A stretch of 64,000 nucleotides of DNA, taken from positions 35,448,129-35,512,128 of the forward strand of contig OX328109.1 in NCBI GenBank assembly GCA_946811185.2. Direction: 5' to 3'. The notes below the pieces were generated by a model. That model searched no databases. It was not told the DNA's origin and was given only the letters and a program-made list of their open reading frames with translations. Of the stretch, positions 53,260 to 63,364 are shown piece after piece. Position numbers and translations under genes: made by a program. The DNA comes from Hippopus hippopus. Its lineage: Eukaryota > Mollusca > Bivalvia > Cardiida > Cardiidae. The first letter of the stretch is position 1, and every line of letters begins with the position of its first letter.

Positions 53260-53705
53260 AGCCATGTTCCGTGAAAAGGGCGTTTAATGCATCTGCAAAA
53301 GAAATGACCCTGGATCGAAAATTTTTGTTTTTTGTAAACTTTTTTCATGTCAAAGGCCCATTCTACCTCAGGATTCAGCCGGTTATAAGACAAAATGGGT
53401 TTTATGGATTCATAATGATGTGATGACATCCTTGGTATAACTGATCATGGAGATGCATTAACGCTTACCAAACAATCCCAGGTTTTTACGACCCAGAGGA
53501 AGAAGCCGTCTGAAAACATTGTGGGAAAAGGAGAAAATGCTGGAAACCAGCATTTTCTCCTTTTCCCGTAATGTTTTCTACTCTTCTAAAGTCAAGTTTC
53601 AATTTTTCAATCACGTTTATTTTGTCGTCTGCAAATGCTTTCAATTTGGACAAGTCTAAAATTTTGTCGTTTGGTAAAGAGTTAAACCCTCTTCGCCAGA
53701 GCGGC
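53260..53705 (+). repeat. Family E MITE interrupted by family A
   Basis: AGCCATGTTCCGTGAAAAG to GAGATGCATTAA (53461), then, after the inserted copy, TTAAACCCTCTTCGCCAGAG. The hairpin is deleted, but CAGCCGGTTATAAGAC remains. Confidence 0.8.
53458..53685 (-). repeat. Family A MITE nested in family E
   Basis: TTAACGCTTACCAAACAATCC to GGTAAAGAGTTAA. The palindrome is 53512-53578 (one mismatch, CCCGTAATG). It sits in the right-end TTAA of its host, whereas the copy at 32663 sits in the left-end TTAA. Confidence 0.92.
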
Positions 53706-53709
53706 GTTC

Positions 53710-53990
53710 AAATAGATAAATATGGATCTAAAGCCTTCGCCAAATAATTCCGTGTTTTTTCACTTGCACAAAAAAACACATTGCAGAAAATAATCCATGC
53801 TACTGTGGCTATCATGTTGAAGGTGCGGAACACTGTTATCACTGCTCGTCTTACAACAATTAGAGATTGATATTATTTTGCAAACTTCGTAAGCACCGCC
53901 CTTTAAGTTTAAACTTATAATTGTTTGGATCTGATAATCTAAGTCTTAATGTAAACAATGAAATGAATAGTTTTTACTGTTCAAGGATTT
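53710..53990. other. Unassigned stretch
   Basis: Nothing recognised. Confidence 0.4.
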
Positions 53991-53994
53991 ATTA

Positions 53995-54965
53995 AAGATT
54001 CGGGAAGGTTTGATGACATTTTATTTCATACTTTTCTGTAGTTCATTGAAAAATAAACGGTGGAATATTGTTTGATATTTCATGGGTACGACCAGTGAAA
54101 AATACCGATTTTATTTTCTAACTCTTCAGTTGAAAGCGGAAATAGCAATTCCCGATTTTATTTTCTAAGTCTTCAGTTGAAGGCGGAAACAGTAATTCCC
54201 GCGCACTAGTTACCTAGGTAGACAGCGCGTGCCATTCAACCAGATGGAAATATGACGTAATTTATCTATGGTGGTATATTTCTGCCGCGAGATACGAGAT
54301 AGCTATTGCGATAATTTAAGAGAACTATCGTGATAAAACAAAGTTTCCTGGAAATTTTCACGATAAAAATATCGCGATAATTCTAACTGTTATCATGATT
54401 GTTTTTTGCTTTCGTGCCCATAATTGACATTCACGGCATCTATAATTAGATACGGTTTCGGAACATCTTCGTCTACAACGTTATGAATTTGCCTTTTCCC
54501 TGAATGGTTTTAAAGTTGTTCATAGGAGGCGTTTCGAGTCGTCTTTGTGATTTTACAGACTTCTGTTTATTTCGGGTCTTGTCAAAATTTACCAATTAAG
54601 CTACAACTGATAATAATTCGAATTTCTACTTACTGCAATCTTGTGAAGTCAAAAACTACAGAGCTCATCCAAATGGTGAATTTTCTATTTATAGATATCG
54701 AGAAACGGATATTTACCCTACATTTTTCGCACTTTACGTAATATTGTAGTGCTTTGTTATGCGGAGGGGGTACGCCACGGTAAATTACCGAAAACAACTG
54801 TGCTGGATTTTGATGTAAGCCCCCTAAAAAGGGAGTTAGACGCATGAAATATATACGACATCATCGACGCTAATATTTTCACTCGTGGCTGCGCCACTCG
54901 TAAAAATATTAACGATGATGTTCACTCGATGAAATAAATTTCGGTCTTTCACCGAAAAAAAATCC
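53995..54965 (+). repeat. Family N repeat with a 450-bp insertion
   Basis: Family N blocks occupy 53995-54262 and 54711-54965; the other two copies are continuous at this point. A 45-bp block (CGATTTTATTTTCTAA, then CTTCAGTTGAA) is duplicated at 54111 and 54155. The terminal foldback is 54860-54955. Confidence 0.75.
54263..54710. other. Unidentified insertion in family N
   Basis: It starts near CTATGGTGGTATATTTCTGC and ends near TATCGAGAAACGG. An inner inverted patch (ATCGCGATAATTC / GATAGCTATTGCGATAA) is present. No ORF or known terminus recognised. Confidence 0.5.
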
Positions 54966-54969
54966 TCTA

Positions 54970-55335
54970 TTTATTATACGTATACCTACCTTATGCCTAT
55001 CATGCCTAAGACATCACTTGATGCGACTTGTCCAACTTCGAACCCCGGCTGATGATCTATCTTTCTATATTTATCGCTCTTATATCATATTTTTCATTCT
55101 TTGATCAGATATTTTTATTATCTACCATTCTTTATTATTCCTAACTACTGTGACGTATGAATTTCAGCTGCCATATAAGACTGTCATGCCTTAAACATAT
55201 AATTGGAGAGGGGGGACTGGCCGATCCTAAGTTGTGAGAACTTGTGGTCAGACCCATTTGCCAATGTACATGTATCATTCCATGTTCTCATAATTTCAAT
55301 GTATACATGTATATTGTTCATGTAAACATACATGT
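54970..55335. other. Unassigned stretch
   Basis: Imperfect ACATGTAT-like palindromic words at 55262-55335; otherwise nothing. Confidence 0.4.
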
Positions 55336-55502
55336 TTCGACTGAACCACGAAACGACAGAGTTCCACACTTGTCTATTTTCAAAGAATTTGCAGACGACA
55401 AATCAGATTTGGCTTCAATGATGGAATATAAAACTGCAGGAAATACTATAGCCTTCTTTTTTTAGTGTCATTAAAACTCGAGATTATGTGGTAAACGGTT
55501 AA
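55336..55502 (+). repeat. Family A derivative without palindrome
   Basis: ACGACAGAGTTCCACACTTG to TTTGCAGACGACAAATC, then directly GCCTTCTTTTTTTAGTGTC and GGTAAACGGTTAA. The entire palindrome is missing. Confidence 0.8.
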
Positions 55503-55539
55503 GTGTATGTAACTGTTTGAAATTTTAATAATATGAGTT

Positions 55540-55753
55540 TTAATCCTTAGCCTGCCGTTTGCGACCATGGATGACTTTTGCGGAGGGTGTACAGCAAGAT
55601 CAGCCTGCACATACGTGCAGTCTGATCTTGCTGTACACCCTCCGCTACTTAGTTGATAGTTTGGTTCATATAAGCCCAGCCCAATGCCCGTACATTTAGC
55701 AAAATATTTTTGTGTAATCATCGACAATTTTTATTCGACAGGACAAGGGTTAA
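55540..55753 (-). repeat. Family B MITE, divergent and complete
   Basis: TTAATCCTTAGCCTGCC to GACAAGGGTTAA. The hairpin is 55580-55645: GGAGGGTGTACAGCAAGATC and GATCTTGCTGTACACCCTCC, both arms changed from the family norm in step. Confidence 0.85.
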
Positions 55754-55754
55754 G

Positions 55755-57060
55755 GATGTCCTCCTAATAGACAAAGCAGCACCGGAGCCTAACCTTCAGT
55801 CAGTTTATTAGAAAAGGAGAGTGGGAGAAATGAAAAAAAAAATTAAGTGCAACACAACATGTCTACAAAATGAAAAGCGTTAATTGACGTTTTGATTGCA
55901 ATGTCGTTTGCCTGACACGCCATTGTTTTGTTAAGGCTGCTTTTTACTTAAATACCATGTCACAACTCAGCCTCGTCAACTCTTTAAATATGACTAACAC
56001 TTCAAGCAACATTTATTACCGAAGTTTTTCTGATTTTTTACTTTTTTCTTTGTTCTTTTTAATTGGGGTTTACACCGGTTTAAACATTAACAAATTGAAA
56101 AACATCGATTAATTTGTTGAAATGGGTTATTTCTTTTCCAACCAGGTTTCAGTTACTTATAGCGGCTACATTTTTCTAACATTTGTGAATGATTTTCCAG
56201 GCTTCACCGGATGAGGCTATGCAGTGACTTTTATGTCTACAATTCCCTGTGAGTATCGCCACTAGCGGTGATCGAGCTTGGAATTCTAGATAATAAATCC
56301 AACGCCTTCAAATCTGGGTCACGAAGTCAGGTTATGTGCTCTGACGACTAAAATATACAACAAATGCCTGCCTCAGAAACCCAGTCTTCAAAAAAAAAAA
56401 CAACCCAAATGCGGTGGACAACCAGACATTTCTTTAGAGTAGTTTGAAGATGAAATTATAAGATTACAACTGCATGCAACAGGCATGCACTAGGCATATT
56501 TGGTGCAGACCTTTACAGAGGAAAATCGAGTTAACGCATCCATGTCCAAGCTTTTATCGGACTCAGACCGTCTTTAGCATTGACACACGCACGGCTTTCT
56601 CTGGTGTTCTTGTCAATTTTCCTCTGATTGGATTTAGTCTCACGGAGAAGAGTATTTGCGGGTTTGGAATTGGCGATTATTTGGTTATTCCACTAAACTG
56701 TCAATACACCCAAATTTAAATTTCTTCAAAGTTTATATATAAGTTCAAACACTAATGCACTTTTTGCAGGTTTAACATATTTGCATATTATTAGCTTTCT
56801 ATTAAAGGAAAGTTTATGTGTGAACAGGCTCAAAAGCATCATATATATGATTATATTAATAAAAAAAGTGCAATATTTTTCTCAACAGAACGAGTTACTT
56901 TTGCTAGTTTTGAAGTCCTCACGTTTTGACAAGATTGTGACGAAAATTTGTTTAAGAAGTGACGGCTTCCTGTATGCCGTACCATTTAACCCATCACTGC
57001 TTGAAACAAAATCCGAAGCAGACGACTTTGCAAAATATCCTTGTTACAACCCCGAAAATC
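55755..57060. other. Unassigned stretch
   Basis: About 1.3 kb without recognised repeat or gene. Open frames at 56474-56719 and 56781-57206 lack recognisable motifs, and the second runs into a palindrome. Confidence 0.4.
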
Positions 57061-57220
57061 AATATGAATTAAGGTTTAATGTATGGGATATCAAGGTGAA
57101 AACATTGGGGCAAAAGGAGAAATTGCTCGTTACGAGCAATTTCTCCTTTAGCCCCATTGTTTTCAAATGTTGCGACTGCAAGGCGCAAAAAATATCGTCT
57201 ATATGAGGTTGAAGTGTTAA
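57060..57220. repeat. Family A variant palindrome
   Basis: The palindrome at 57098-57164 reads ATTGGGGCAAAAGGAGAAAT / ATTTCTCCTTTAGCCCCAAT with centre GCTCGTTACGAGC. It is paired throughout except one base, yet differs from the main family at about eight positions per arm. Confidence 0.8.
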
Positions 57221-57354
57221 AGAATACGAAACTTTCACTAAATACGTTATAATGGACAGCTGAATGTACATCAAAAGACACCGGCCATTAGTGAATGATG
57301 CAAACATACACTCATCCAAAAAATAAAATGTCTGTTTCTGTTAAACGAGTTCAG

Positions 57355-57575
57355 TTTTGCCATTGTCTTTCCGAGGACTGGTGATAGTCATTGAGACTGG
57401 ATTCATTCCTCTCTCTCACAGCTGAACATCGTTTCGACAACGGTTATGTGGGAAAGCATCCAGTGGTCTTAATAATGCGCGAAAATGTAGTGAAAGAAAC
57501 TCTAGGAAAGCACTGACAGGTACACTGGCCGCCGCGATATAACTGGAAAATGTTGTAAACTGTGTTAACCAGAAA
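57355..57575 (+). mobile_element. SINE body and tail
   Basis: GAGACTGGATTCATTCCTC, TTATGTGGGAAAGCATCCAG and ACTGGCCGCCGCGATATAAC follow the order of the SINE at 1680. The head is missing. Confidence 0.65.
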
Positions 57576-57711
57576 ACAACAAAAAAAGATAAGGATAATT
57601 AATTTCTGAAGTTTTTAAAGGAGCTTATAAGTAATGGACTTAAGCTCGACACAATGTGACAAGCTCTGGAAGTGAAGACTGAACCATGATTTTTTTTTTC
57701 AAATCCAACCC

Positions 57712-57925
57712 AATGACCACCACTTTGCCACACAGTTTCAAGTTATCACGACCATTGGAAAGAAAACTTTTGAAAACATTGTGGAAAAAGGAGAAGATGC
57801 TGGTAACCAGCATCTTCTCCTTTTCCAATAATGTTTTCTATCCTTCCCAAATCAAAATTTCAATTTTTTAGTCACATTTTAATTTTTCGTCTGCTAATGC
57901 TTTGTCGTTTGGTAATGAGTAAAAC
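57712..57925 (-). repeat. Family A MITE
   Basis: The palindrome 57772-57838 has GAGAAGATGC and GCATCTTCTC, a matched change from GAGAAAATGC / GCATTTTCTC. It ends GTTTGGTAATGAGTAA. Confidence 0.85.
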
Positions 57926-57929
57926 ACGC

Positions 57930-58700
57930 AGGATCCCAACAGAAAGAACGAACGCATGAACGAACGAACGACGAAATTCGCTGTTGACAAAAACTCACAA
58001 TTTTTTAGTCATGGATGAACGTGGAAATTACAAAATATATCATCGTCTTCTTGCGCTCGGGGGAGTGTAAGTTGCTGTTGGACATGCCGAAGATACTTAG
58101 ACAACAGGTACAAGACGACACAATTTGTGTGTCAAAAAAGGTTAAGGGAAAATTTTTACGTTAAAACATACAGAACATTTACTACGACATTCCGAATGCA
58201 CGCGTTTCATTAATGTGTGTTTCAAATTTAGGACACAGCAACCTGTCAAAATGGCTGTATTTATAATGGGCTGCAGTCTACAGTTTTATACCGAAACCAT
58301 CCATCAAAGGTAGAGAAACATACCGAAAAACACAACCCGTAAAATGGCTCGACAGTTACTTATCTGGACATTGGTCAAGTGATACATTAGTCAATTTTCA
58401 TACGAGTTGTCGGGGAAAATGTAGCTCGGTACGGCGCCATGGTAGATCTAAATGTGTAGATCTGACGCTCGAGTCTGTTAGGAACACTTAAACCCGCTGT
58501 TATTGGCTATTTCTTTGATGTAACTGACGATAATGATAATCACTGGCCAATGAAAAATTATTTGACATAACTCATTACACTCGTACGTTGACTCTGAAAC
58601 AAATTTGCAGTAAACGACAGAGAAAACATTGTAAAAATAAACGTTATCATCATAGAAAAAAGAGCTTCGTACATGAGTTTTTTTGTTATTTTTTTTTTTT
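57930..58700. other. Unassigned stretch
   Basis: Short GAAC units at 57945-57970; otherwise nothing. Confidence 0.4.
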
Positions 58701-58701
58701 A

Positions 58702-58790
58702 CCTTTGCCAAAAACACTGTGGGAAAAGGAGAAAATCCTTGTAACCAATATTTTCACCTTTTCCCACGGTGTTTTCGACCCTTTGAAAGA
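58702..58790 (-). repeat. Family A palindrome with short flanks
   Basis: The palindrome is 58709-58776: AAACACTGTGGG and CCCACGGTGTTT pair, with one G-T wobble. The centre is decayed. Confidence 0.7.
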
Positions 58791-58799
58791 CATATGACC

Positions 58800-59495
58800 T
58801 AAGAAAGATTTAAAGGTAGACATCTGAAAATCGCGTTAAAATTTGTTACAGGAGTTTGCGACACCAATAAATATATATGCATGTTCACAGACTGACGGAA
58901 GGATAGCCTGGCATTCAGGCCCTGCATTTAAGTCATTCTAATAAACAAGGTAGACAACTACAGCAAACTCACAGACATATGTGTTGTTATTTGCCCTTCT
59001 TCTGAAATACAGGCGTTAAATCAGACATTCAGAACATTGAGAACACAGAGTATTTGTTTTGCAGTTTTACTTGATGATTTTGTTTTAATGAAAATTCTCT
59101 ATTTAACGGACTGATACCAGTCTAACGGAAGGACGGAAATACTAATTCCGCTTTACCATGGACAGCATTCGTTTTGCTGTGATATACTTACTACAGGTAT
59201 CTTGATTTGTAAACGGGGATTTTTTTTTGAATCTGGCCATTTATGAGTAACATTTAAACCTCCGCTTTAGATCTCTTTTTCTTATGGTGTTTCGAGTCTG
59301 CTTTTGGATTCGATTTGCCATGTTCAAGAGTGTTTTCCCTAACCAACCTTACAGCAAATATAGCATGGAAACATAGTCAAAATGAATGGTAAATCCTACT
59401 GAAATGGAAGCAAGATTAAGAAAGCTGCACTCAGCTAGGGATCGAAAATTTCAATATTCTACTCTGTTGATGAAATCGAGTTCAGTCCATCACAC
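58800..59495. other. Unassigned stretch
   Basis: Nothing recognised. Confidence 0.4.
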
Positions 59496-60201
59496 AAACC
59501 TGTCCGTGTCTCGATTCAAAATATTTTGATTTATATGAATTTGTTTTTACGCAGTGGCTGACAATTTTAGCGACGAAAACTGTCGTTTTGAACATCTTCA
59601 ATGTTTGTCGAATTACATATATCGATGTTTGACTAATCAGTTCGTCTGTTTGCAACCATTTTGTCTGTATGTTACTGGACACTGGGCGCCAAGAAATCAC
59701 GTGACTTACCGTATGTCCCTGACACACTGAAGGGGTACATATATATCATGACATTTGACAAGCGGGTGGGCAGCAACGGGAGATCTATACTAAATCTGAT
59801 TTATAAATTTTGCATAAGAAGGCAATCCATGTTTTAATCGTTAAGGCGTAAGATCTGTGATCCAAACAACCATTGTTAGAATCCCGCTGGAGAAGTTTGT
59901 GATATCACCCTCACACAACTGGTTCAATCAAGGAGAGAGAGAGTACGTTGGCTGTGTTTGTCGTATGATCTAAATAAAGTTGAAAGCGGCGCAAAACTGC
60001 ATTCAAACAATAAGAGCACAAAAACATTAGACCTTACTTTTAAACTGATTGATCACCCATCTAGATCATATCAAAAGTAATGTCAGATAATTAAACTCAT
60101 AACACCCCGAATGATTTACAGCAGACGAATTTGATAACCTTCTTTTACAATATGGATAAATAACATGATTTTGAAAAATAAAATGATGTTGTTTTGTAAG
60201 C

Positions 60202-60401
60202 AGGACCCGTATTCAACAACCATTCTTAGAACGTTCTTGGTCTTATTCTTCAGAATTTTCTAAATTTGAAAGTAACACAACTTTTGATTGGCTAAACCGT
60301 TTGGTTTAGCCAATCAAAAGTTGTGTTACTTTCAAATTAGAAAATCTTCGAGAATAAGACTAAGAACGTTCTTAAGAATGGTCCGTGAATACGGACCCTG
60401 G
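60202..60401. repeat. Family G palindrome, near-perfect
   Basis: About 200 bp: GGACCCGTATTCAACAACC to GAATACGGACCCTGG. The centre AACTTTTGATTGGCTAAACC / GGTTTAGCCAATCAAAAGTT is perfect. The uninterrupted junction in unit 2/3 reads GTAAGCAGGTTGAAATCAGG, so the insertion is precise. Confidence 0.9.
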
Positions 60402-60565
60402 TTGAAATCAGGCGGATTTCATGGTGTCAGAATGGTGATTCTTTTTCTCCCTGTTTTTAATTTTAGTTCAATGCATAAAGCAACCAGTCATAAATCGGAT
60501 ATGACGTTTGACAAAATCCTGTCTATATCGAAATATTTTGATTTATATAAATTTGTTTTTACGCA

Positions 60566-60760
60566 ATGGCTGACAAACTTAGCGACGAAAACTGTCGTTT
60601 TGTACAACTTAAATGTTTGTCAAATAATACATATCGATGTTTAACTAATCAGTTCGTCTGTTTGAAACCATTCTGTCTGTATGTTACTGGACAGCGGGCG
60701 CCAGGAAACCACGTGACTGTAATGTCAGTGACACGCTCAACGGGTACATATATATCATAA
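60566..60760 (+). CDS. Small cysteine-containing ORF in tandem unit 2 (doubtful)
   Basis: 64 codons starting MADKLSDENCRF with six Cys, ending TAA. Unit 1 keeps the same frame for about 55 codons but has GTG for ATG. Unit 3 has a stop after about 18 codons. No family recognised; it may be a coding-exon remnant or chance in a repeat. Confidence 0.25.
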   Translation: MADKLSDENCRFVQLKCLSNNTYRCLTNQFVCLKPFCLYVTGQRAPGNHVTVMSVTRSTGTYIS

Positions 60761-61614
60761 CAACTGACATGTAGGTGGGCAGCAACAGGAGATCTATACT
60801 AAAGTCGATTTTTGTATTTTCCATGAAAATGTCCTCCATGTTTAATTTTTAAGCTATTATATATGTGATCAGAACAATCATTGTTAGAATCCTGATGGAG
60901 AAGTTTGTGATATCTCCTTTACACTAATGGTGCAATCAAGGAGAGACAGAATAGGTTAATTGTGTTTGTCTTATAATCTAAATAAAGTTAAAAGCGGCGT
61001 AAACTGCATTTAAACAAAAAGAGCACAAAAGCATTAGATACTTTTTTACGGTCAAGACTGATCACCCACCTAAGATCATATCGAAAGTACTGTCAGATAA
61101 TTAACCTTATAACCTCCTCAATGGTTTACAGCAGACAAAGTTGATAAACTTTTTTTCACAAAATGGATAATTAACATAATTTTGAAAAAATAAAGTGATA
61201 TACTTTTGTAAGCAGGTTGAAATCAGGTGGATCGCATGGCGTCAAATTAATTATCGTTGATATTTTTTCTCTCTGTATTTAATTTTAGTCCGATGCATAA
61301 AGCAACCACTCATAAATCGGATATGATGTTTGACAAAGTCATGTCTATATCGAAGTATTTTGATTTATATAAATTTGTTTTTACGTAATGGCTGACAATT
61401 TTAGCGACGAAACCTGTCGTTATGAACAACTTCAATGTTTGTAAAATTGTAAGTATCGATGTTTACTAATCAGTTCGTCTGTTCGAAATCATTCAGTCTG
61501 CATGTTACTGGACAGCGGGCGCCAGGAAACCCCCCGGACTGTATTTCCAATGACACACTGAACGGGTACATATATCACGACAATTGACACGTAGGTGGGC
61601 AGCAACGGGACGGT

Positions 61615-61875
61615 CGAATTATTAAGTATTTTGATATGTTTACGAAGAAAAATTATTTTTTCATCGAGCCGAATGATTTTTTTGACCATGCCTACACTTT
61701 TAATCCATCAATTAATGCAACAACAGATCCGAGAACAGAATTTTAAAAATAATCATATCTTTGATGTATGCACTAGTCTATGTGTCGCACCATCAGGGGC
61801 CCTGTACAAAAAAAAAAAAAACATTCCGGCGTCGAGCAAATCACTGATACAACTTACAGTCTTACCGTGCAAGAC
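61615..61875. other. Unassigned stretch
   Basis: Nothing recognised. Confidence 0.4.
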
Positions 61876-61878
61876 TAG

Positions 61879-62088
61879 CAGGATCCGTGTTTATCAACAA
61901 TTCTTTAATTTATTTTAACATCTAAATAAAGATTCAGAAACAGACACACCATCCTCTGATTGGCTAAACCATTTAGTTTAGCCAATAAGAAGCTGTGTTA
62001 CTTTCAAGTTCAGAAAATTCTTGAGAATAAGAATAAAATGGGTTAGGGTTATGTTCTGAACCATAGTTGGGGAATACGATCCAGTTCT
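61879..62088. repeat. Family G palindrome, decayed left half
   Basis: GATCCGTGTTTATCAACAATT, then CCTCTGATTGGCTAAACC / GGTTTAGCCAATAAGAAG-like centre (right arm AGTTTAGCCAATAAGAAGC), ending GGGGAATACGATCC. Confidence 0.7.
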
Positions 62089-62089
62089 T

Positions 62090-62425
62090 TCCCATATGCT
62101 TCAAAATTTCAACAGCCTTTTACAATTCAAAAAACAAATGTTTCATCATTTTAATGCGATTTTAATTAGAATGTTTCTGAAACTTCGACTTTATATTGGT
62201 ATACAGGGAACTGTGATAAAAAACAAAGAATACATTTTTTGCAATTTCCATTATTTTGATCAAAGTTCAACGGAAATAACTGGCCCTAATATTATATTTC
62301 CTACTGTTACCGAATCACTCGCCACTAAGCACTCTGCTCTGAATTTTGATACAGATTCCGTTCTAAGTGGAGTCAGGACCGAAACAATCTTGAATTTTTG
62401 ATACTAGGACCTTTCCTGTTGACTG
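62090..62425. other. Unassigned stretch
   Basis: An open frame 62096-62401 with no domain; not called. Confidence 0.4.
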
Positions 62426-62427
62426 AA

Positions 62428-62655
62428 AGAGTACATTCTCTTTCCCAGATGACATAATCTTAGAATTATCCAAATTGAAAGTATTTGCAGATGACAAATT
62501 CAATGTGGCGCGGAGGGTGACATTTTTTTTGTGATAGGATACAAAATATTTTGAGAAAAGGAAAATGCTGATTACCGGCATTTTCTCATTTTCCAACAAT
62601 GTTTTTAAAAGCCATCTTCATCAAAGTCGTGAAGACATAGGATTTTTAAAGAAAG
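62428..62655 (+). repeat. Family A MITE, decayed
   Basis: CTCTTTCCCAGATGACATAA starts it. The palindrome (about 62542-62606) is shortened, with TTTTGAGAAAAGG on the left as at 43589 but no matching right arm. Confidence 0.7.
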
Positions 62656-62879
62656 TGATTATCGTGTTGTTGTTTAAATTGAAAATTTGGAGTTCTAATT
62701 TGCGAAAGTCAAGTCCTGCCGGGTTGTGCCAGGCTGAATATCAGCGAGAATTACACGCTTGAGATTTAAAGAGTAACTTTTCGAATTATCTGACATTCTC
62801 TGGTTGATACAGAGAGTTTTGCTTAGTTTAAACATATTTATTTTGCATCGATTGAGAAACAAGTTTATAATTTATACTA

Positions 62880-63045
62880 ATCTGTCTCGATTCTGCTTCC
62901 TGGGAACTACACTAGTACTCGCGCCGAACGTGTGGGCCAATGAAAAATCCCGAAGTTGACAACCGCTCCCGTCTCTCGAACCTTTTGGTTACGAGGAGGA
63001 CGCTCTACCTCACAACCACGCACACCACAACAGAGTTTTGCTTGA
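62880..63045 (-). mobile_element. SINE with tRNA-like head
   Basis: On the minus strand GTTGTGAGGTAGAGCGTCC and CTCGTAACCAAAAGGTTCGA resemble box A through box B of a tRNA; CTCGTAA would be the anticodon loop. The T-arm does not pair well, so this is a SINE or pseudogene rather than a working tRNA. Confidence 0.5.
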
Positions 63046-63113
63046 ATTTTGGAATTCAAATCATTTTGATGCGACAGTGAAACACCACACGAGTCAACTT
63101 ATCACATAATTAT

Positions 63114-63362
63114 GCATGAGCTCCTACAAAGTGGGCTTAATGCATCTCCGTGATTCATGATACCAAGCAAGTCATCACATTATAATAGATCCATAAAACT
63201 CACTTTGTCTGACAACGACTGAATCATGAGGTACACTGGTTCTTTGACATGCATTTCCAAAACAAAAATTTTCGGGCAGGTCAGCCTGCGCAGACTGCTC
63301 AGGCTGACCTGGGTCGTTACTTTTTGCAGATGCTTTGAACGCCCCTATCACACAGCATGCTC
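63114..63362 (-). repeat. Family E MITE
   Basis: GGGCTTAATGCATCTCCGTG, ACGACTGAATCATGAGG and the hairpin GCAGGTCAGCCTGCGC / GCTCAGGCTGACCTGG (about 63278-63315). It ends CACAGCATGCT. Confidence 0.85.
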
Positions 63363-63364
63363 GC

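Larger units (their letters stand above)
59500..61612 (+). repeat. Three direct units of about 815 bp
   Basis: Unit 1 is 59500-60201, unit 2 is 60402-61216 and unit 3 (partial) is 61217-61612. Markers include GGCTGACAA at 59556, 60568 and 61390, TTAGCGACGAAA, ACTAATCAGTTCGTCTG and GGGTACATATAT. Each full unit has a SINE-like end (59835-60008, 60850-61018) with TAAAGTTGAAAGCGGCG or a near relative. A family G copy separates units 1 and 2. Confidence 0.85.

Noticed and set aside
56781..57206. 141-residue frame as a host exon
   Set aside because: No motif or clear splice sites, and it reads into a variant family A palindrome.
1142..63362. CRISPR array, from the many repeated palindromes
   Set aside because: Copies are dispersed in both orientations with TTAA ends and no regular short spacers; the DNA is animal-like.
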